A stretch of 46,357 bases of DNA from Syntrophaceae bacterium. GTDB taxonomy: Bacteria > Desulfobacterota > SM23-61. Every line of letters starts with the position of its first letter. The stretch's first letter is position 1. The stretch lies in assembly GCA_013388675.1 (NCBI GenBank), contig JACAEW010000083.1, positions 1-46,357 on the forward strand. Reading direction: 5' to 3'. The position numbers and the translations under genes are program-made. The notes under the pieces were generated by a model, which saw nothing but the letters and a program-made list of their open reading frames with translations, was not told where the DNA came from and made no database searches. Below, in pieces: positions 17,059-26,245 of this stretch.

Positions 17059-18360
17059 ATGGCCGGGATCGAACCGGTTTCGAGCGATCAGAGGACCTGG
17101 GGAGGTTGGGATTTCTTCCTTCTGTGGGCGGGGTCGGCGGTTTCCCTGGCAGAGATATGGGCCGGCGGGCTGATCGTTCCGCTGGGGCTGGGGGTGGGCC
17201 TCTGGGCGATTCTGGTCGGTCATTTGATCGGAAATACTCCCTTGGCCCTTGGAGGAGTGATCGGAAGCCGCTGGGGAATCCCGACCATGGTTGCCGTGCG
17301 GGCTTCTTTCGGGCTTCGGGGGTCTTACCTCGCGGCGGGCCTGAATGCCTTCCAGCTGATCGGCTGGACTGCCGTAATGCTGATTCTCTGCGGAGGGGCG
17401 GCGGAGGCCATATCGAAAACCTACGGCTTTTCGAATCCTACCCTCTGGATCATTTTGGCGGGCGCGGTTACAACCTTCTGGGCGCTGGTAGGGTCCGCCT
17501 TCTGGAAATGGCTGCAGCGCCTGTCCGTGGTTGCCCTGGTCCTTCTTTGCGGGTTCATGACCTATTTTATGTTCACCCAATACGGATGGGGGCAACTGGC
17601 CCAAATTCCCCGGCAAAAAGAATTCCCCTTCATGGTCGGCATGGACCTGGTCATCGCCATGCCCATTTCCTGGCTGCCCCTGGTGGCCGATTATTCCCGG
17701 TTCGCCAAGAGTTCTAAATCCTGTTTCTGGGGCACTTGGATCGGGTATTTCCTGGTCTCTTCCTGGATGTATCTTTTGGGCCTGGCCGCTTCCCTGGCCA
17801 CCGCGTCTCCCGATCCTTCGGGGGTGGTCATGAATCTTCTGGTTCATTTCGGCTGGGCCATTCCTGCCCTTCTCATCGTCCTTTTCTCCACCTTTACCAC
17901 GACTTTTCTGGACATTTATTCCACTGCGGTGTCGAGCCTGAACATATTCCCCCATCTGGGAGAACGAAAAGGGGTTCTCATCGGAGGAATCCTTGGCACC
18001 GCCACCGCCCTTCTCTTTCCGACCCTTCTCAACTACGAACATTTCCTGCTCTTCATCGGGGCGATGTTTTGTCCCCTCTTTGGAGTGGTTCTGGTGGACT
18101 ATTTTTTGCTGCGGAAGGAATCCCTGGACCTCGAAGGTCTATACCGGGAGGAAGGCCGATATTGGTTTTGGAAAGGCCTGAATCCCCGGGCGCTTTTCCC
18201 CTGGGCGGTGGGCTTTGCTCTTTACCTCGGTTTTTCCCCCCTCCTTCTGGATAAAGTCCTGGGCCTCAAAACGGCTTTTCCGTGGGCCCTGGGCTCTTCT
18301 TTGCCCAGCATGGGGGCCGCCGCATTGATCTACTGGCTCCTGGGGCGAAAAGGCAGGTAA
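17059..18360 (+). CDS. NCS1-family permease, CytX/CodB-like
   Basis: 433-residue polytopic protein with about 12 hydrophobic segments. The N-terminus (RTWGGWDFFLLWAGSAVSLAEIWAGG) resembles the CytX-type putative hydroxymethylpyrimidine/cytosine transporters of the nucleobase:cation symporter-1 family. Such proteins import pyrimidines, purines, hydantoins or quaternary compounds across the inner membrane. No thiamin genes are adjacent, so the thiamin-precursor role is not supported. It lies 13 bases after the methyltransferase and is the last gene of this operon. A GAGGG precedes the ATG. Confidence 0.85.
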   Translation: MAGIEPVSSDQRTWGGWDFFLLWAGSAVSLAEIWAGGLIVPLGLGVGLWAILVGHLIGNTPLALGGVIGSRWGIPTMVAVRASFGLRGSYLAAGLNAFQLIGWTAVMLILCGGAAEAISKTYGFSNPTLWIILAGAVTTFWALVGSAFWKWLQRLSVVALVLLCGFMTYFMFTQYGWGQLAQIPRQKEFPFMVGMDLVIAMPISWLPLVADYSRFAKSSKSCFWGTWIGYFLVSSWMYLLGLAASLATASPDPSGVVMNLLVHFGWAIPALLIVLFSTFTTTFLDIYSTAVSSLNIFPHLGERKGVLIGGILGTATALLFPTLLNYEHFLLFIGAMFCPLFGVVLVDYFLLRKESLDLEGLYREEGRYWFWKGLNPRALFPWAVGFALYLGFSPLLLDKVLGLKTAFPWALGSSLPSMGAAALIYWLLGRKGR

Positions 18361-18403
18361 CGAAAAAAGACGGAATGGCAGGGGTCCATGAAGGGGATAA
18401 GGC

Positions 18404-18973
18404 TCAATCAGCGGCCATCTTCTTTCCCAGGTCGTAGGCCTTGGCCATCACTTCCTGGTTGTTCTTGATCTCCCCCGCCTCCCAGGCGCTTCCATACACC
18501 ATCCCTACGATCTTCGCATCGACGAAGTTCAGGGCATCCTGGAAAGTTCGCAGAGCGTTGACCGCCCCGGAGGTGAAGGGGTCTTCATCGGCATAGGTGA
18601 GGACGATCCCGAACTTCTTTCCCTTCAGGGCATATCCCTCGGGTCCTCCCAGGGCGTACCACCGGTCCATAAAAAGTTTGGTCTGGGCAGAGACCGTGAA
18701 CCAATAAATCGGGCTCGCGATGACGATTCCGTCGGCCCGGCGAAGTTTCGGGAAAACATCCAGCAAATCATCGCTTAGGATACAATCGGTTTCCGTTTTG
18801 TCCCGGCAAACATCGCAGGCGTCGCAGGGACGAATGTTCATTCCGTGGAGAAAGAAGCTCTCCACCTCCGCCCCGCCTGCTTCCGCTCCTTCCGCCACCT
18901 TTCGGGCAAGAAGGCTGCTGTTCCCTTCCCACCGTGGGCTTCCCATGAAAACAAGGATCTTTTTCCGATTCAC
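18404..18973 (-). CDS. Iron-sulfur flavoprotein (NADPH-dependent FMN reductase fold)
   Basis: 189 residues, a flavodoxin-like fold starting with KILVFMGSPRWEGNSS, the FMN phosphate loop. It carries a compact cysteine cluster (CDACDVC, then DC ten residues on), as in archaeal-type iron-sulfur flavoproteins, and an ASPIYWFTVS motif that binds the isoalloxazine. It probably moves electrons between ferredoxin and a small acceptor in the cytoplasm. The start is set at GTG 18973, which overlaps the symporter stop as GTGA; a longer reading upstream is a shadow of the symporter. Confidence 0.85.
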   Translation of the reverse strand: MNRKKILVFMGSPRWEGNSSLLARKVAEGAEAGGAEVESFFLHGMNIRPCDACDVCRDKTETDCILSDDLLDVFPKLRRADGIVIASPIYWFTVSAQTKLFMDRWYALGGPEGYALKGKKFGIVLTYADEDPFTSGAVNALRTFQDALNFVDAKIVGMVYGSAWEAGEIKNNQEVMAKAYDLGKKMAAD

Positions 18974-20646
18974 TTTCTTGTCCCCTTTCGGATTCCATCG
19001 CTTTCGACCCCTTCGCGGCAAGGCCGAATCAGCAAGTAGTGCATGGCGATCATGATGAGGAGGTTCAGGATCATAAAATACCAGACCCACCAGGGAAAGC
19101 CAAGGAATAAAGGCGTGCTCGAGCCCCAAGCCCAGAAGTCGATTCCCAGGAAAAAGAGCCCCCCGAAAACTGCGAGGGAGAGGAGATTTCTTCTTCCTGT
19201 CCTCCGGTTTTGCCAGGAAAAAAAGAGAGCCGCGGTCGGTCTCTTCAGACGACCGGATTGAAAGAGAGAGACCGCGACAAAAACCATCGTGGTGATTGCG
19301 ATGATGGGAACGACGGGGAGAAACCCGAAAGCGGGAAGCAGTTTGAAGGCATAGGCTGCAACCAGGGCCTCGCCGACAAGGATCGATAGGATTGCCCCCA
19401 GGGCGGTGGACGGGCGCCAGTACAGCCCCCCCAGAACCGCAGGGAAAAGAACTGCCAGGCCGGTGAAGGTTTCCGTAGCGATGGCCAAGAGCGTACTCGG
19501 CGGGCGGTAGGCGATGATCAGTCCGGCAGCGGCCAGGATAAGGACAAAAGCCTTACCCATCCGGGGCTGGGTTTTCTCATATTTGGGTTTCGAGAAGACA
19601 TCCCGGGTAAACATGGAGCTGAGCGTGAGAAGCTGCGAATCCAGGGTGGACATGAGGGCGGCCAGCCCCGCGGTTAGAATCAGAGCTCCCACCCAACCCA
19701 CGGCCTGCTGGGAGAGCATGAGGGGAATGATCCGGTCGGCTTCCTTTCCCGAAAGATCGGGATGGGACAGCCGCCCGATGACTCCAATCGTGACCGGGAG
19801 GAGGAAGAGCAGCCCGGTGATGGCCGGATAGGCAAGCATGGTGAAATCCAGGGAGCGGGGAGATTTGGCGGCAAAAAAACGCTGGAAGAGCTGGGGAAAC
19901 AGGGGGTCGCAAAGCAGCCAAAGAAGCATGTAACTGAACCAGATGGAAACCGGAAAAGCATGGTTCGTTCCGGGGCGGGAAAAAAGCTCCGGAAATTTCT
20001 GAAAAACCTCCTCATTCGCCCGCACCACCCCCCCGTGGGGCGCGGCCAGGAGGAAAAGGGCCGCGGACATCAAAACCACCATCAGGATCCCCTGCACGAC
20101 ATCCGTCCATACAACCCCCCGAAACCCCCCCAGGAAGACATAAAGGACAATGACCCCCATGACCAACGTCCCGCCCCAAAAATAGGGAATCCCCAGGAAG
20201 GACTCCAGCGTGTACCCGGCGGAGATGGGCTGAATGGCGATGTAGGGAAGGGTGAAAACCACCATCACCGCAAATACCAAAAGCTGTAAAACCCGGCTCC
20301 GGTACTGCCTGCCGATCAGCTCCGAAGGAGTCATGTACCCATGCTCCCTGCCGATCTCGTACACCCGCCTGCCGATGAAGCTGAAACTGATGGCCATGAA
20401 GCCGGTGCCGAAGGCCATGATCGGGAAAAATGCATAGCCGGAGCGGTACCCGGCCCCCGAGAACCCAAAGATGGTGAAGGCGGAGAAGTTGGTGGCGGCC
20501 ATCGTCCAGAAGAGAAGGAAGGGGCCCAGGTTCCTGCCGCCGAGGAAATAGTCTTCCGGAGTTTTCCGGGCGTACCTCCGGGTGTAGAGTCCAATAAAGA
20601 GGATCAGCAAGAAATAGAGGAGAATCGCCCCTACCTTCTCGGCCAT
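18970..20646 (-). CDS. Sodium:solute symporter (SSS family)
   Basis: 558 residues from ATG 20646, with 13 or so membrane helices and SSS landmarks: YFLGGRNLGP near 30-40, a TNFSAFTIFG segment, and GFRGVVWTDVVQGILM near 160-180. The family imports sugars, amino acids, nucleosides or organic acids with Na+. The start is chosen because GGGGGAGGG precedes it; frames further upstream are unlikely. It is co-translated with the flavoprotein. The leader contains a strong terminator hairpin that ends right at the ribosome site, which suggests conditional expression. The substrate is unknown. Confidence 0.9.
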   Translation of the reverse strand: MAEKVGAILLYFLLILFIGLYTRRYARKTPEDYFLGGRNLGPFLLFWTMAATNFSAFTIFGFSGAGYRSGYAFFPIMAFGTGFMAISFSFIGRRVYEIGREHGYMTPSELIGRQYRSRVLQLLVFAVMVVFTLPYIAIQPISAGYTLESFLGIPYFWGGTLVMGVIVLYVFLGGFRGVVWTDVVQGILMVVLMSAALFLLAAPHGGVVRANEEVFQKFPELFSRPGTNHAFPVSIWFSYMLLWLLCDPLFPQLFQRFFAAKSPRSLDFTMLAYPAITGLLFLLPVTIGVIGRLSHPDLSGKEADRIIPLMLSQQAVGWVGALILTAGLAALMSTLDSQLLTLSSMFTRDVFSKPKYEKTQPRMGKAFVLILAAAGLIIAYRPPSTLLAIATETFTGLAVLFPAVLGGLYWRPSTALGAILSILVGEALVAAYAFKLLPAFGFLPVVPIIAITTMVFVAVSLFQSGRLKRPTAALFFSWQNRRTGRRNLLSLAVFGGLFFLGIDFWAWGSSTPLFLGFPWWVWYFMILNLLIMIAMHYLLIRPCREGVESDGIRKGTRK

Positions 20647-20662
20647 GGTTTTTCCCTCCCCC

Positions 20663-20697
20663 AAAAAATAAAAAGGCCACCCTGAGTCTGGGTGGCC
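20663..20697 (-). terminator. Intrinsic terminator in the symporter leader (possible attenuator)
   Basis: On the minus strand, an 8-bp perfect stem GGCCACCC/GGGTGGCC with a 7-base loop (20697-20675) is followed by a T-rich run (TTTTTATTTTTT) to 20663. The T-run directly abuts the symporter ribosome site. No minus-strand gene lies between here and the divergent FAH gene, so the only transcript it could stop is that of the symporter itself. Confidence 0.7.
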
Positions 20698-20764
20698 CCG
20701 GCCTGAACATGACTCTTTCCCTATCCGGGCTTCTTGGATTTTTATGGAGCCCTCTTGGAATCCG

Positions 20765-20793
20765 ATATTACCAACTCCCTGGTTGGACCGCAA
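20765..20793 (-). promoter_or_regulatory. Candidate promoter for the symporter leader
   Basis: Minus strand: TTGCGG at 20793-20788 (4 of 6), a 17-base spacer, and TAATAT at 20770-20765 (4 of 6). The transcript would start near 20758 and meet the terminator hairpin after about 60 bases. Confidence 0.4.
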
Positions 20794-20926
20794 GGCCAAT
20801 TTGAAAGAATGGGGTCAGAACTTTTTCCGGCCGGCTTCCCGACGAAATCGCAGGTTTTTTTTTACCCAAAAAACGAATAAATGGCCTATGATGACAATAT
20901 TATCAACAATTATCAAAGGGGGAACC

Positions 20927-21685
20927 ATGAAATTCGTGCGCTATCAGGCGGGAACCCAGGTCCGCTATGGCATCTGGGAGGGAGAAACGGTCCAGGAGAT
21001 TTCCGGGTCCATCTTTGGCAACTTCCACGTCACCGGAAGCAAACATAAGCTCTCCGACGTTCGTCTTCTTGCCCCGGTGGAGCCTACCAAAATTCTTTGC
21101 GTGGGTTTGAATTACCGGGATCACATCGAGGAGCTGAAGGAAAAAATCCCCCCGGTACCCAGCCATTTTCTGAAACCCCTCACCACGGTCATCGGCCCGG
21201 AAGACCCGATCCTCTATCCCCGGGTGGCGACCCGAGTGGATTATGAAGGAGAGCTGGCGGTGGTGATCAAGGACCGGATCAAGGATGTTCCGGAAAGCGA
21301 AGCCCTGAGGCATGTTTTGGGATACACCTGCCTGAATGACATGACCGAGCGGGATTTGACCAAGGTTCAGGGTCAGCTCACCCGCGCCAAGGGATTCGAT
21401 ACCTTCGGTCCCTTCGGGCCCTGCGTGGCCACCGGACTCGACCCTTTCAAGCTCACGGTGAGAACCTTCCTGAACGGGAAGCTGGTTCAGGAGGGTCGCA
21501 CGGCTGACATGGTGTTTTCCGTGCCCTTTCTCATATCCTATCTTTCCCAGTGCATGACCCTTTTCCCCGGCGATCTGATCAGCACAGGGACCCCCAAGGG
21601 GATCGGGCCGATGAAAGTGGGGGATTTGGTGGAAGTGTCGATTGACGGAATCGGAACTCTGCGGAACACGTTAAAGGCTTTGTAA
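20927..21685 (+). CDS. Fumarylacetoacetate hydrolase (FAH) family protein
   Basis: 252 residues from ATG 20927, which follows AAAGGGGGAACC. The FAH fold is indicated by the motifs VGLNYRDHIEE, FLKPLTTVIGP, VDYEGELAVVI (metal-binding Glu residues) and CLNDMTERD. These enzymes cleave C-C bonds or decarboxylate/tautomerise beta-diketo acids; relatives include 2-hydroxyhepta-2,4-diene-1,7-dioate isomerase and acylpyruvase. The N-terminal domain is short, as in acylpyruvase-like members. It is divergent from the symporter and followed after 34 bases by the LVIVD protein. The substrate cannot be named. Confidence 0.9.
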   Translation: MKFVRYQAGTQVRYGIWEGETVQEISGSIFGNFHVTGSKHKLSDVRLLAPVEPTKILCVGLNYRDHIEELKEKIPPVPSHFLKPLTTVIGPEDPILYPRVATRVDYEGELAVVIKDRIKDVPESEALRHVLGYTCLNDMTERDLTKVQGQLTRAKGFDTFGPFGPCVATGLDPFKLTVRTFLNGKLVQEGRTADMVFSVPFLISYLSQCMTLFPGDLISTGTPKGIGPMKVGDLVEVSIDGIGTLRNTLKAL

Positions 21686-21719
21686 AAATGGGACCGTGCA
21701 TTCGAGGGGAAGGGTCTTC

Positions 21720-23018
21720 ATGGGCCAAAGCGGTTACAACGGGGTTTTTTTCAAGGCCTTCTTCCTGGCGGTCATGATGGGAACGGCTTCCCTGAGTCCC
21801 CATCATCTTTTTTCCGCGGAAGCGCAAAACGTTCGCCTCCTTGGGCACCATGACCTTCAGGGGCGGGATAGCCTGCAAATTGTCCTGAAAGGAAACTTCG
21901 CCTACATCGGCCACCATCGGGGAGAAGCCTTCAACCCATTAACCGGAAAAAACGAGGCCAACGGGACTTCCATCGTGGATGTCTCCGACCCCCGGCAACC
22001 CAGGGTTGTGGCCCATATCCCCGGAAGGAGGGGAGCGGAGAGCCGGGCGGTCCAGGTGGCCCATAAATTTTTTGACGGCAAGGATTATCTCCTCCGCAAC
22101 CAGGAGTCGGGGGATTTCATCGGTTTCGAAGCCTGGGATATCACCGTCAAGGGGAAGCCCAGGATGGTCTCCACCATCAGCCACCTGCAGGCGGCCCACA
22201 AGATCTGGTGGGATGTCAAGACCGGCTATGCCCATCTCTCCGGCACTCAACCCGGATGGAGGGGACAGCATCTGATCATCTATGATCTCCGGAATCCCTC
22301 CCAGCCCAAATTCGTCTCCACCTGGGGCCTGCCCCAGCAGCGGCCCGGGGGCCCAGGGGGCGAGGGGGTCAGCCTGCACCATCCGGTCGTCGATGGAAAC
22401 CGGGCCTATCTCTCCTACCTCTTTGGAGGGGACATGGTCATCCTGGACATTTCGGACCCTTCAAAGCCCAGGATGATCTCCCATCTGGATTTTTCCCCCC
22501 CTTTTTCGGGCATCCACACCACGGTCCCATTCAAACGGATGAAAGCACCCGATTACACCCAAGGTCTGGGCGATGCGCGCGATTTTCTTGTCTTGAGCGA
22601 AGAATCCTTTGCTCATAATTGCCGGGAGCTCAGGAGACAGATATATATTGTTGATGCGACGGAGGAAGCCAACCCCATTCCGGTGGCCATTTTCAAGGTT
22701 CCGGACGGTGACTTTTGCGAGCGGGGCGGCCGCTTCGGCCCCCACCAGTTTGCGGAGACCAAGGACGGGGAGATCATCGGGGGCACGTTGCTCTATGTTG
22801 CCTATTTCAATGCTGGCTTAAGAGTTGTGGACATTGCCGACCCACACCATCCCCGCGAAGTGGGTTTTTATATTCCGGACCCGGCCGGCTCGGGCCCGGG
22901 GAAGAAGAAGACGATCATTCAAACCAACGACGTGGACCTGGATTACCGAGGGCTCATCTATATCACCGACCGGGCGGGGAACGGCCTTCATATCCTTGAA
23001 TTTACAAGAAAAAAATAA
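21720..23018 (+). CDS. Secreted LVIVD-repeat (beta-propeller-like) protein
   Basis: 432 residues. The N-terminus has a signal peptide (hydrophobic stretch VFFKAFFLAVMMGTASL, cleavage likely near the SAEAQ segment). The body contains several LVIVD-type repeats, seen as recurring V-D-V/I-S/A-D-P-x-x-P-R-x-V segments (SIVDVSDPRQPRVV, VILDISDPSKPRMI, RVVDIADPHHPREV), which probably form a beta-propeller outside the cytoplasm. The function of this family is unknown. The ATG at 21720 is preferred over GTG 21696 because GGGGAAGGG lies just before it. It probably shares a transcript with the FAH gene. Confidence 0.85.
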   Translation: MGQSGYNGVFFKAFFLAVMMGTASLSPHHLFSAEAQNVRLLGHHDLQGRDSLQIVLKGNFAYIGHHRGEAFNPLTGKNEANGTSIVDVSDPRQPRVVAHIPGRRGAESRAVQVAHKFFDGKDYLLRNQESGDFIGFEAWDITVKGKPRMVSTISHLQAAHKIWWDVKTGYAHLSGTQPGWRGQHLIIYDLRNPSQPKFVSTWGLPQQRPGGPGGEGVSLHHPVVDGNRAYLSYLFGGDMVILDISDPSKPRMISHLDFSPPFSGIHTTVPFKRMKAPDYTQGLGDARDFLVLSEESFAHNCRELRRQIYIVDATEEANPIPVAIFKVPDGDFCERGGRFGPHQFAETKDGEIIGGTLLYVAYFNAGLRVVDIADPHHPREVGFYIPDPAGSGPGKKKTIIQTNDVDLDYRGLIYITDRAGNGLHILEFTRKK

Positions 23019-23303
23019 TCCTTCCTCATTTTTGGTGCCCTTCATTTCGAATTCTTAAAAGGGTATGGCAGATAACGCGCAGATGGTTTATAATCCGCAA
23101 CGAAAAGGGTTCATTAGGGGGCTAATTTAATTCAACAATGCCAGCTTTCCGTGTGAACGACACGATTAAGAATCTTTTTCAGGGAATGCGAAACGAAAGG
23201 ACGATTCTGCCCCGTTAGCAGCAAGTGAATGAAAGGAGCTGAGTAGCTTTTGCATAGATCATCTTCTGAACGCTTGAGCTGATTTCTGAGGTAGGAGGAG
23301 CTC
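23019..23303. other. Intergenic gap at the edge of the AT-rich island
   Basis: 285 bases without a convincing gene. The base composition changes here from GC-rich to more AT-rich. A strong ribosome site (GGTAGGAGGAGCTC) immediately precedes the McrB start. No clear promoter, tRNA fragment or attachment site could be established. Confidence 0.4.
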
Positions 23304-24869
23304 ATGGAAATTAATCTTAAAAAACTAAGAGAGTTAATTGAAAAGCATGCTAGGCCAAGATGGATGCAAAAAGAAAAAGCATGGCATCTTCGTGACGGGG
23401 GTGGAGAAGCATATTTGCAGGATATTCTGGAAAAAGCTTCCCCATTTTTAAAAAAGGAAAACATTGCCAAGGATGCCAGGTCAGCTGTGCTAAATGCGCT
23501 AAAACAACATTATAACCTCCTTGCCGCTTATGACATGATGTATGCGATAGCTTTCATAAATCAGGTTGATGAAGAATCATTTAAACCGCGTATAAGAGAG
23601 CTCCTATATGGGCCTGAGGACGAAGAGATTCGGTTAAGACGATTCCTAGATTGGGCAAAGGTAGAGTCCCTCCCTGGCGAGGCAAAGAAGAAGGGTTTTA
23701 AATTAACGGTGGCGAGCTATCTTTTGGCAATGACAGATCCCAGGCGTTATCCCTTTTGTAAACCAAGTGTTTATAATAAATCATCTTTTTTTCTTATTGG
23801 CGAGGAGGCTAAGAAATCTGATCCTGTTGAAAAGTGGGTGCACTGCAAGGAATTTTATTCTCAGGTCTTAAAACTTCTTGAAAAAGATTACGGGCTTGTT
23901 GACGGAAACCTCCTTGATGTCCATTCCCTTCTTTATTTATTTGTTGAAAAAGAACCGCCACTGGATCCAGTGGTTAAAAAACCACCTCCGGATGCCCACC
24001 TCCTTGAGCTCCTCATGGAAAAGCATAACGCAGTTCTATATGGCCCTCCAGGAACTGGGAAAACCCGGGAAGCTTTTCAATTGGCTCACTGGTGGAGAGC
24101 CAAGTTCGGCCAGGAATCGGTATTCCAAGTGACTTTTCACCCTTCCTACTGTTATGAAGATTTCATTGAAGGATTTCGACCGACTTCAGACGGATCAGGA
24201 TTTGAGCTGAAAGAGGGGATTTTCAAAAGGATTTGTAAAAAGGCCTCTGCCGCGCCAGATATTAATTTCCTTATTATTATTGATGAAATCAATAGAGGTG
24301 ATGTGGCCCGAATTCTTGGGGAACTCATAACCCTGATTGAAGGAGATAAGCGAGGGCAAAACTACGCAACTTTATTACCGATTTCCAAAGAGCCTTTCTG
24401 GGTTCCTGAGAATCTCTATATTTTGGGTACTATGAATACTGCAGATAAAAGTATTAGCCTTATGGACCTAGCCATTCGCCGGCGCTTTCTTTTTTATCCT
24501 CTCCGATCCAATCCTAGCGTTTTAGAAGACAACAAGGATTTCCATCAAGAGATCCAGGGAATAAGCCTTTCCCAGGTTCTCATTGGAATAAACCAGCGGC
24601 TTTTGGCGGCGGGAATCGATCGGGACCGGGAGCTGGGGCACTCCTTTCTTATCATTCCCAAAAATAAAGAGAATCCTCTGGAAATCTTAAGGAACCGGTT
24701 TATGTATGAGATATATCCTCTCATCGAGGAATATTGCTATGCTGATCGCTCCTTAGTCGAAAAAATATTGGGTCAGATGGTGGACCAGATGGGGATTTTG
24801 GACGAAGAAATTTTTGATAACGATGAGAAGTTTATTGACTGCCTGAATGCCCTAAGCGAATCGAAGTGA
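23304..24869 (+). CDS. mcrB: McrB-like AAA+ GTPase of a type IV (McrBC) restriction system
   Basis: 521 residues. The C-terminal half is an McrB AAA+ motor: Walker A GPPGTGKT at 247-254, Walker B LIIIDEINRGD at 323-333, and the McrB hallmark MNTADKS at 377-383, followed by the RR pair. The N-terminal 220 residues, which in this family recognise the modified DNA target, do not look like the E. coli methylcytosine-binding domain; they are mostly helical and charged, and not recognised. McrB rings hydrolyse GTP and drive McrC to cut foreign modified DNA in the cytoplasm. The gene overlaps mcrC by four bases (GTGA). It is more AT-rich than the flanking housekeeping genes, consistent with horizontal gain. 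Confidence 0.92.
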   Translation: MEINLKKLRELIEKHARPRWMQKEKAWHLRDGGGEAYLQDILEKASPFLKKENIAKDARSAVLNALKQHYNLLAAYDMMYAIAFINQVDEESFKPRIRELLYGPEDEEIRLRRFLDWAKVESLPGEAKKKGFKLTVASYLLAMTDPRRYPFCKPSVYNKSSFFLIGEEAKKSDPVEKWVHCKEFYSQVLKLLEKDYGLVDGNLLDVHSLLYLFVEKEPPLDPVVKKPPPDAHLLELLMEKHNAVLYGPPGTGKTREAFQLAHWWRAKFGQESVFQVTFHPSYCYEDFIEGFRPTSDGSGFELKEGIFKRICKKASAAPDINFLIIIDEINRGDVARILGELITLIEGDKRGQNYATLLPISKEPFWVPENLYILGTMNTADKSISLMDLAIRRRFLFYPLRSNPSVLEDNKDFHQEIQGISLSQVLIGINQRLLAAGIDRDRELGHSFLIIPKNKENPLEILRNRFMYEIYPLIEEYCYADRSLVEKILGQMVDQMGILDEEIFDNDEKFIDCLNALSESK

Positions 24870-26245
24870 TTAGAAAATCCCATACTCCCTTTATTGTAAA
24901 TCTCAAGGAGAACGGGGAAAAGAGGGTATCTTTTGAAAAGCTTTCCTCTCTTGTGCCTGAACCTCTCGAGAGATTCAATGAATTATTCAGCCGGTTGGTT
25001 TATATTACTCGAGATCTCAGCGGTCAAAATCTCATCTTCAAAGCAGGATCAAAGGTTGGGGTGATTACTGGATTGGGTTTAAGAGTCCAGGTTTGCCCGA
25101 AGGTGTCTGTGGGAGAGTTCTCCACCTTAATTCGGTATGCGCTCGATGGCCAAATAACCTCCGAGGGGATGCGGTCCTATGCAGATTTGGCTTGGGATAT
25201 AGGTTTTGAAAACGCCCTCTGTATTCTTGTGTGCGAGGAATTGCGAACCATCCTCAAGAATGGCATTTCGAGACGTTATCAAGAGCGATCGGATCCACTT
25301 GAAGTAATCCGCGGGCGCGTGCTTTGGGAAAGGAATTTTCCCTGGCTTGCCGGGATGTCTAAGGAAGTAATTTGCCGATACCATCAAATGACCTACAACA
25401 ACCTTGATAATCAAATTGTTCTCTCTGGCTTAAAAAAGGCTTTCTTTCTGGCTGGATTGCCTGAGTTGAAACGAAATGTTGGAGAATTTTTGAATATATT
25501 CAATTCATTTACGTTTGAAAAATCTTTAGGCCAAGCCGATTTTCAAAAAGCGGAAAACGGATATAGTCGTTTAAACGAACACTATCGTGTCATGCATTCA
25601 CTCACAAAAATGCTCCTTTTTAACCTTCGGCCAGAGGATTTTTTCGAGGAGGGGAGGCAGCAAATTTTCGGAATTGTTCTTGATATGGCCGAGGTTTTTG
25701 AACGTTTTGTAGAGCGATTGATGTCCGATCTATTATGTCCAAAAGGGCTCTCTTTAATTGCCCAGCCAAAAGACAGCCGGGCCTTGATTGATGATGACGG
25801 ATATCGTTATGCCAGTGTTCAACCGGATATTGAAGTCTGGCATGGAAATAGAGCTATTGGCATCATTGATGCTAAATATAAGGATTATTGGGCTAAAGGA
25901 GAAGATGGTTTCAAACCAGAAAGAAAGATATCAAACGAAGATTTATTCCAACTATTTTTCTACCAGCAAAGAATGCAGCGCAAATATGGGTTGCCTTCCC
26001 TTCCTTTCGCCTTAATTGCCGCACCTCTCCCAGCTGAGGAAGAAAGAGAGGGAAAAATGGTTGTGCCTGCTCGATTTCTCAGGGTCCGCTTCCATGCTGG
26101 GTTAGGAAATGAAGGAGACGTACGGCTTCTCCTTATTCCTATCACTCGTTTTTTACGAATTTTAAATGAAGGTATACCTCCTCGAGAGGCAGCAATCGTT
26201 TTAGACAAAGAGTTTGACCTGGCATCCATAAACTATTTGAGCTGA
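24866..26245 (+). CDS. mcrC: McrC-like nuclease subunit of the McrBC system
   Basis: 459 residues, GTG start overlapping the mcrB stop. The N-terminal half matches the McrC bridging region that contacts the McrB ring (LSGQNLIFKAGSKVG, GLRVQVCPKV). The C-terminal half has the PD-(D/E)xK nuclease core: QPDIEVW, then GIIDAKYKDYW, and a downstream QLFFYQQRM helix. McrC stimulates McrB GTPase activity and makes the double-strand cut. It is intact in sequence and of usual length, so the restriction system may be functional. Confidence 0.93.
   Translation: MIRKSHTPFIVNLKENGEKRVSFEKLSSLVPEPLERFNELFSRLVYITRDLSGQNLIFKAGSKVGVITGLGLRVQVCPKVSVGEFSTLIRYALDGQITSEGMRSYADLAWDIGFENALCILVCEELRTILKNGISRRYQERSDPLEVIRGRVLWERNFPWLAGMSKEVICRYHQMTYNNLDNQIVLSGLKKAFFLAGLPELKRNVGEFLNIFNSFTFEKSLGQADFQKAENGYSRLNEHYRVMHSLTKMLLFNLRPEDFFEEGRQQIFGIVLDMAEVFERFVERLMSDLLCPKGLSLIAQPKDSRALIDDDGYRYASVQPDIEVWHGNRAIGIIDAKYKDYWAKGEDGFKPERKISNEDLFQLFFYQQRMQRKYGLPSLPFALIAAPLPAEEEREGKMVVPARFLRVRFHAGLGNEGDVRLLLIPITRFLRILNEGIPPREAAIVLDKEFDLASINYLS

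Noticed and set aside
20012-20710. 232-codon frame overlapping the symporter gene in another frame
   Set aside because: It begins just before the leader hairpin but is Pro/Arg-rich and overlaps the symporter; a short leader peptide cannot be excluded but there is no support for it.
23060-23125. Stretch resembling the 3' part of a tRNA gene (possible island attachment site)
   Set aside because: No cloverleaf could be built; anticodon and acceptor arms do not pair, and no matching repeat was found at the island's other edge.
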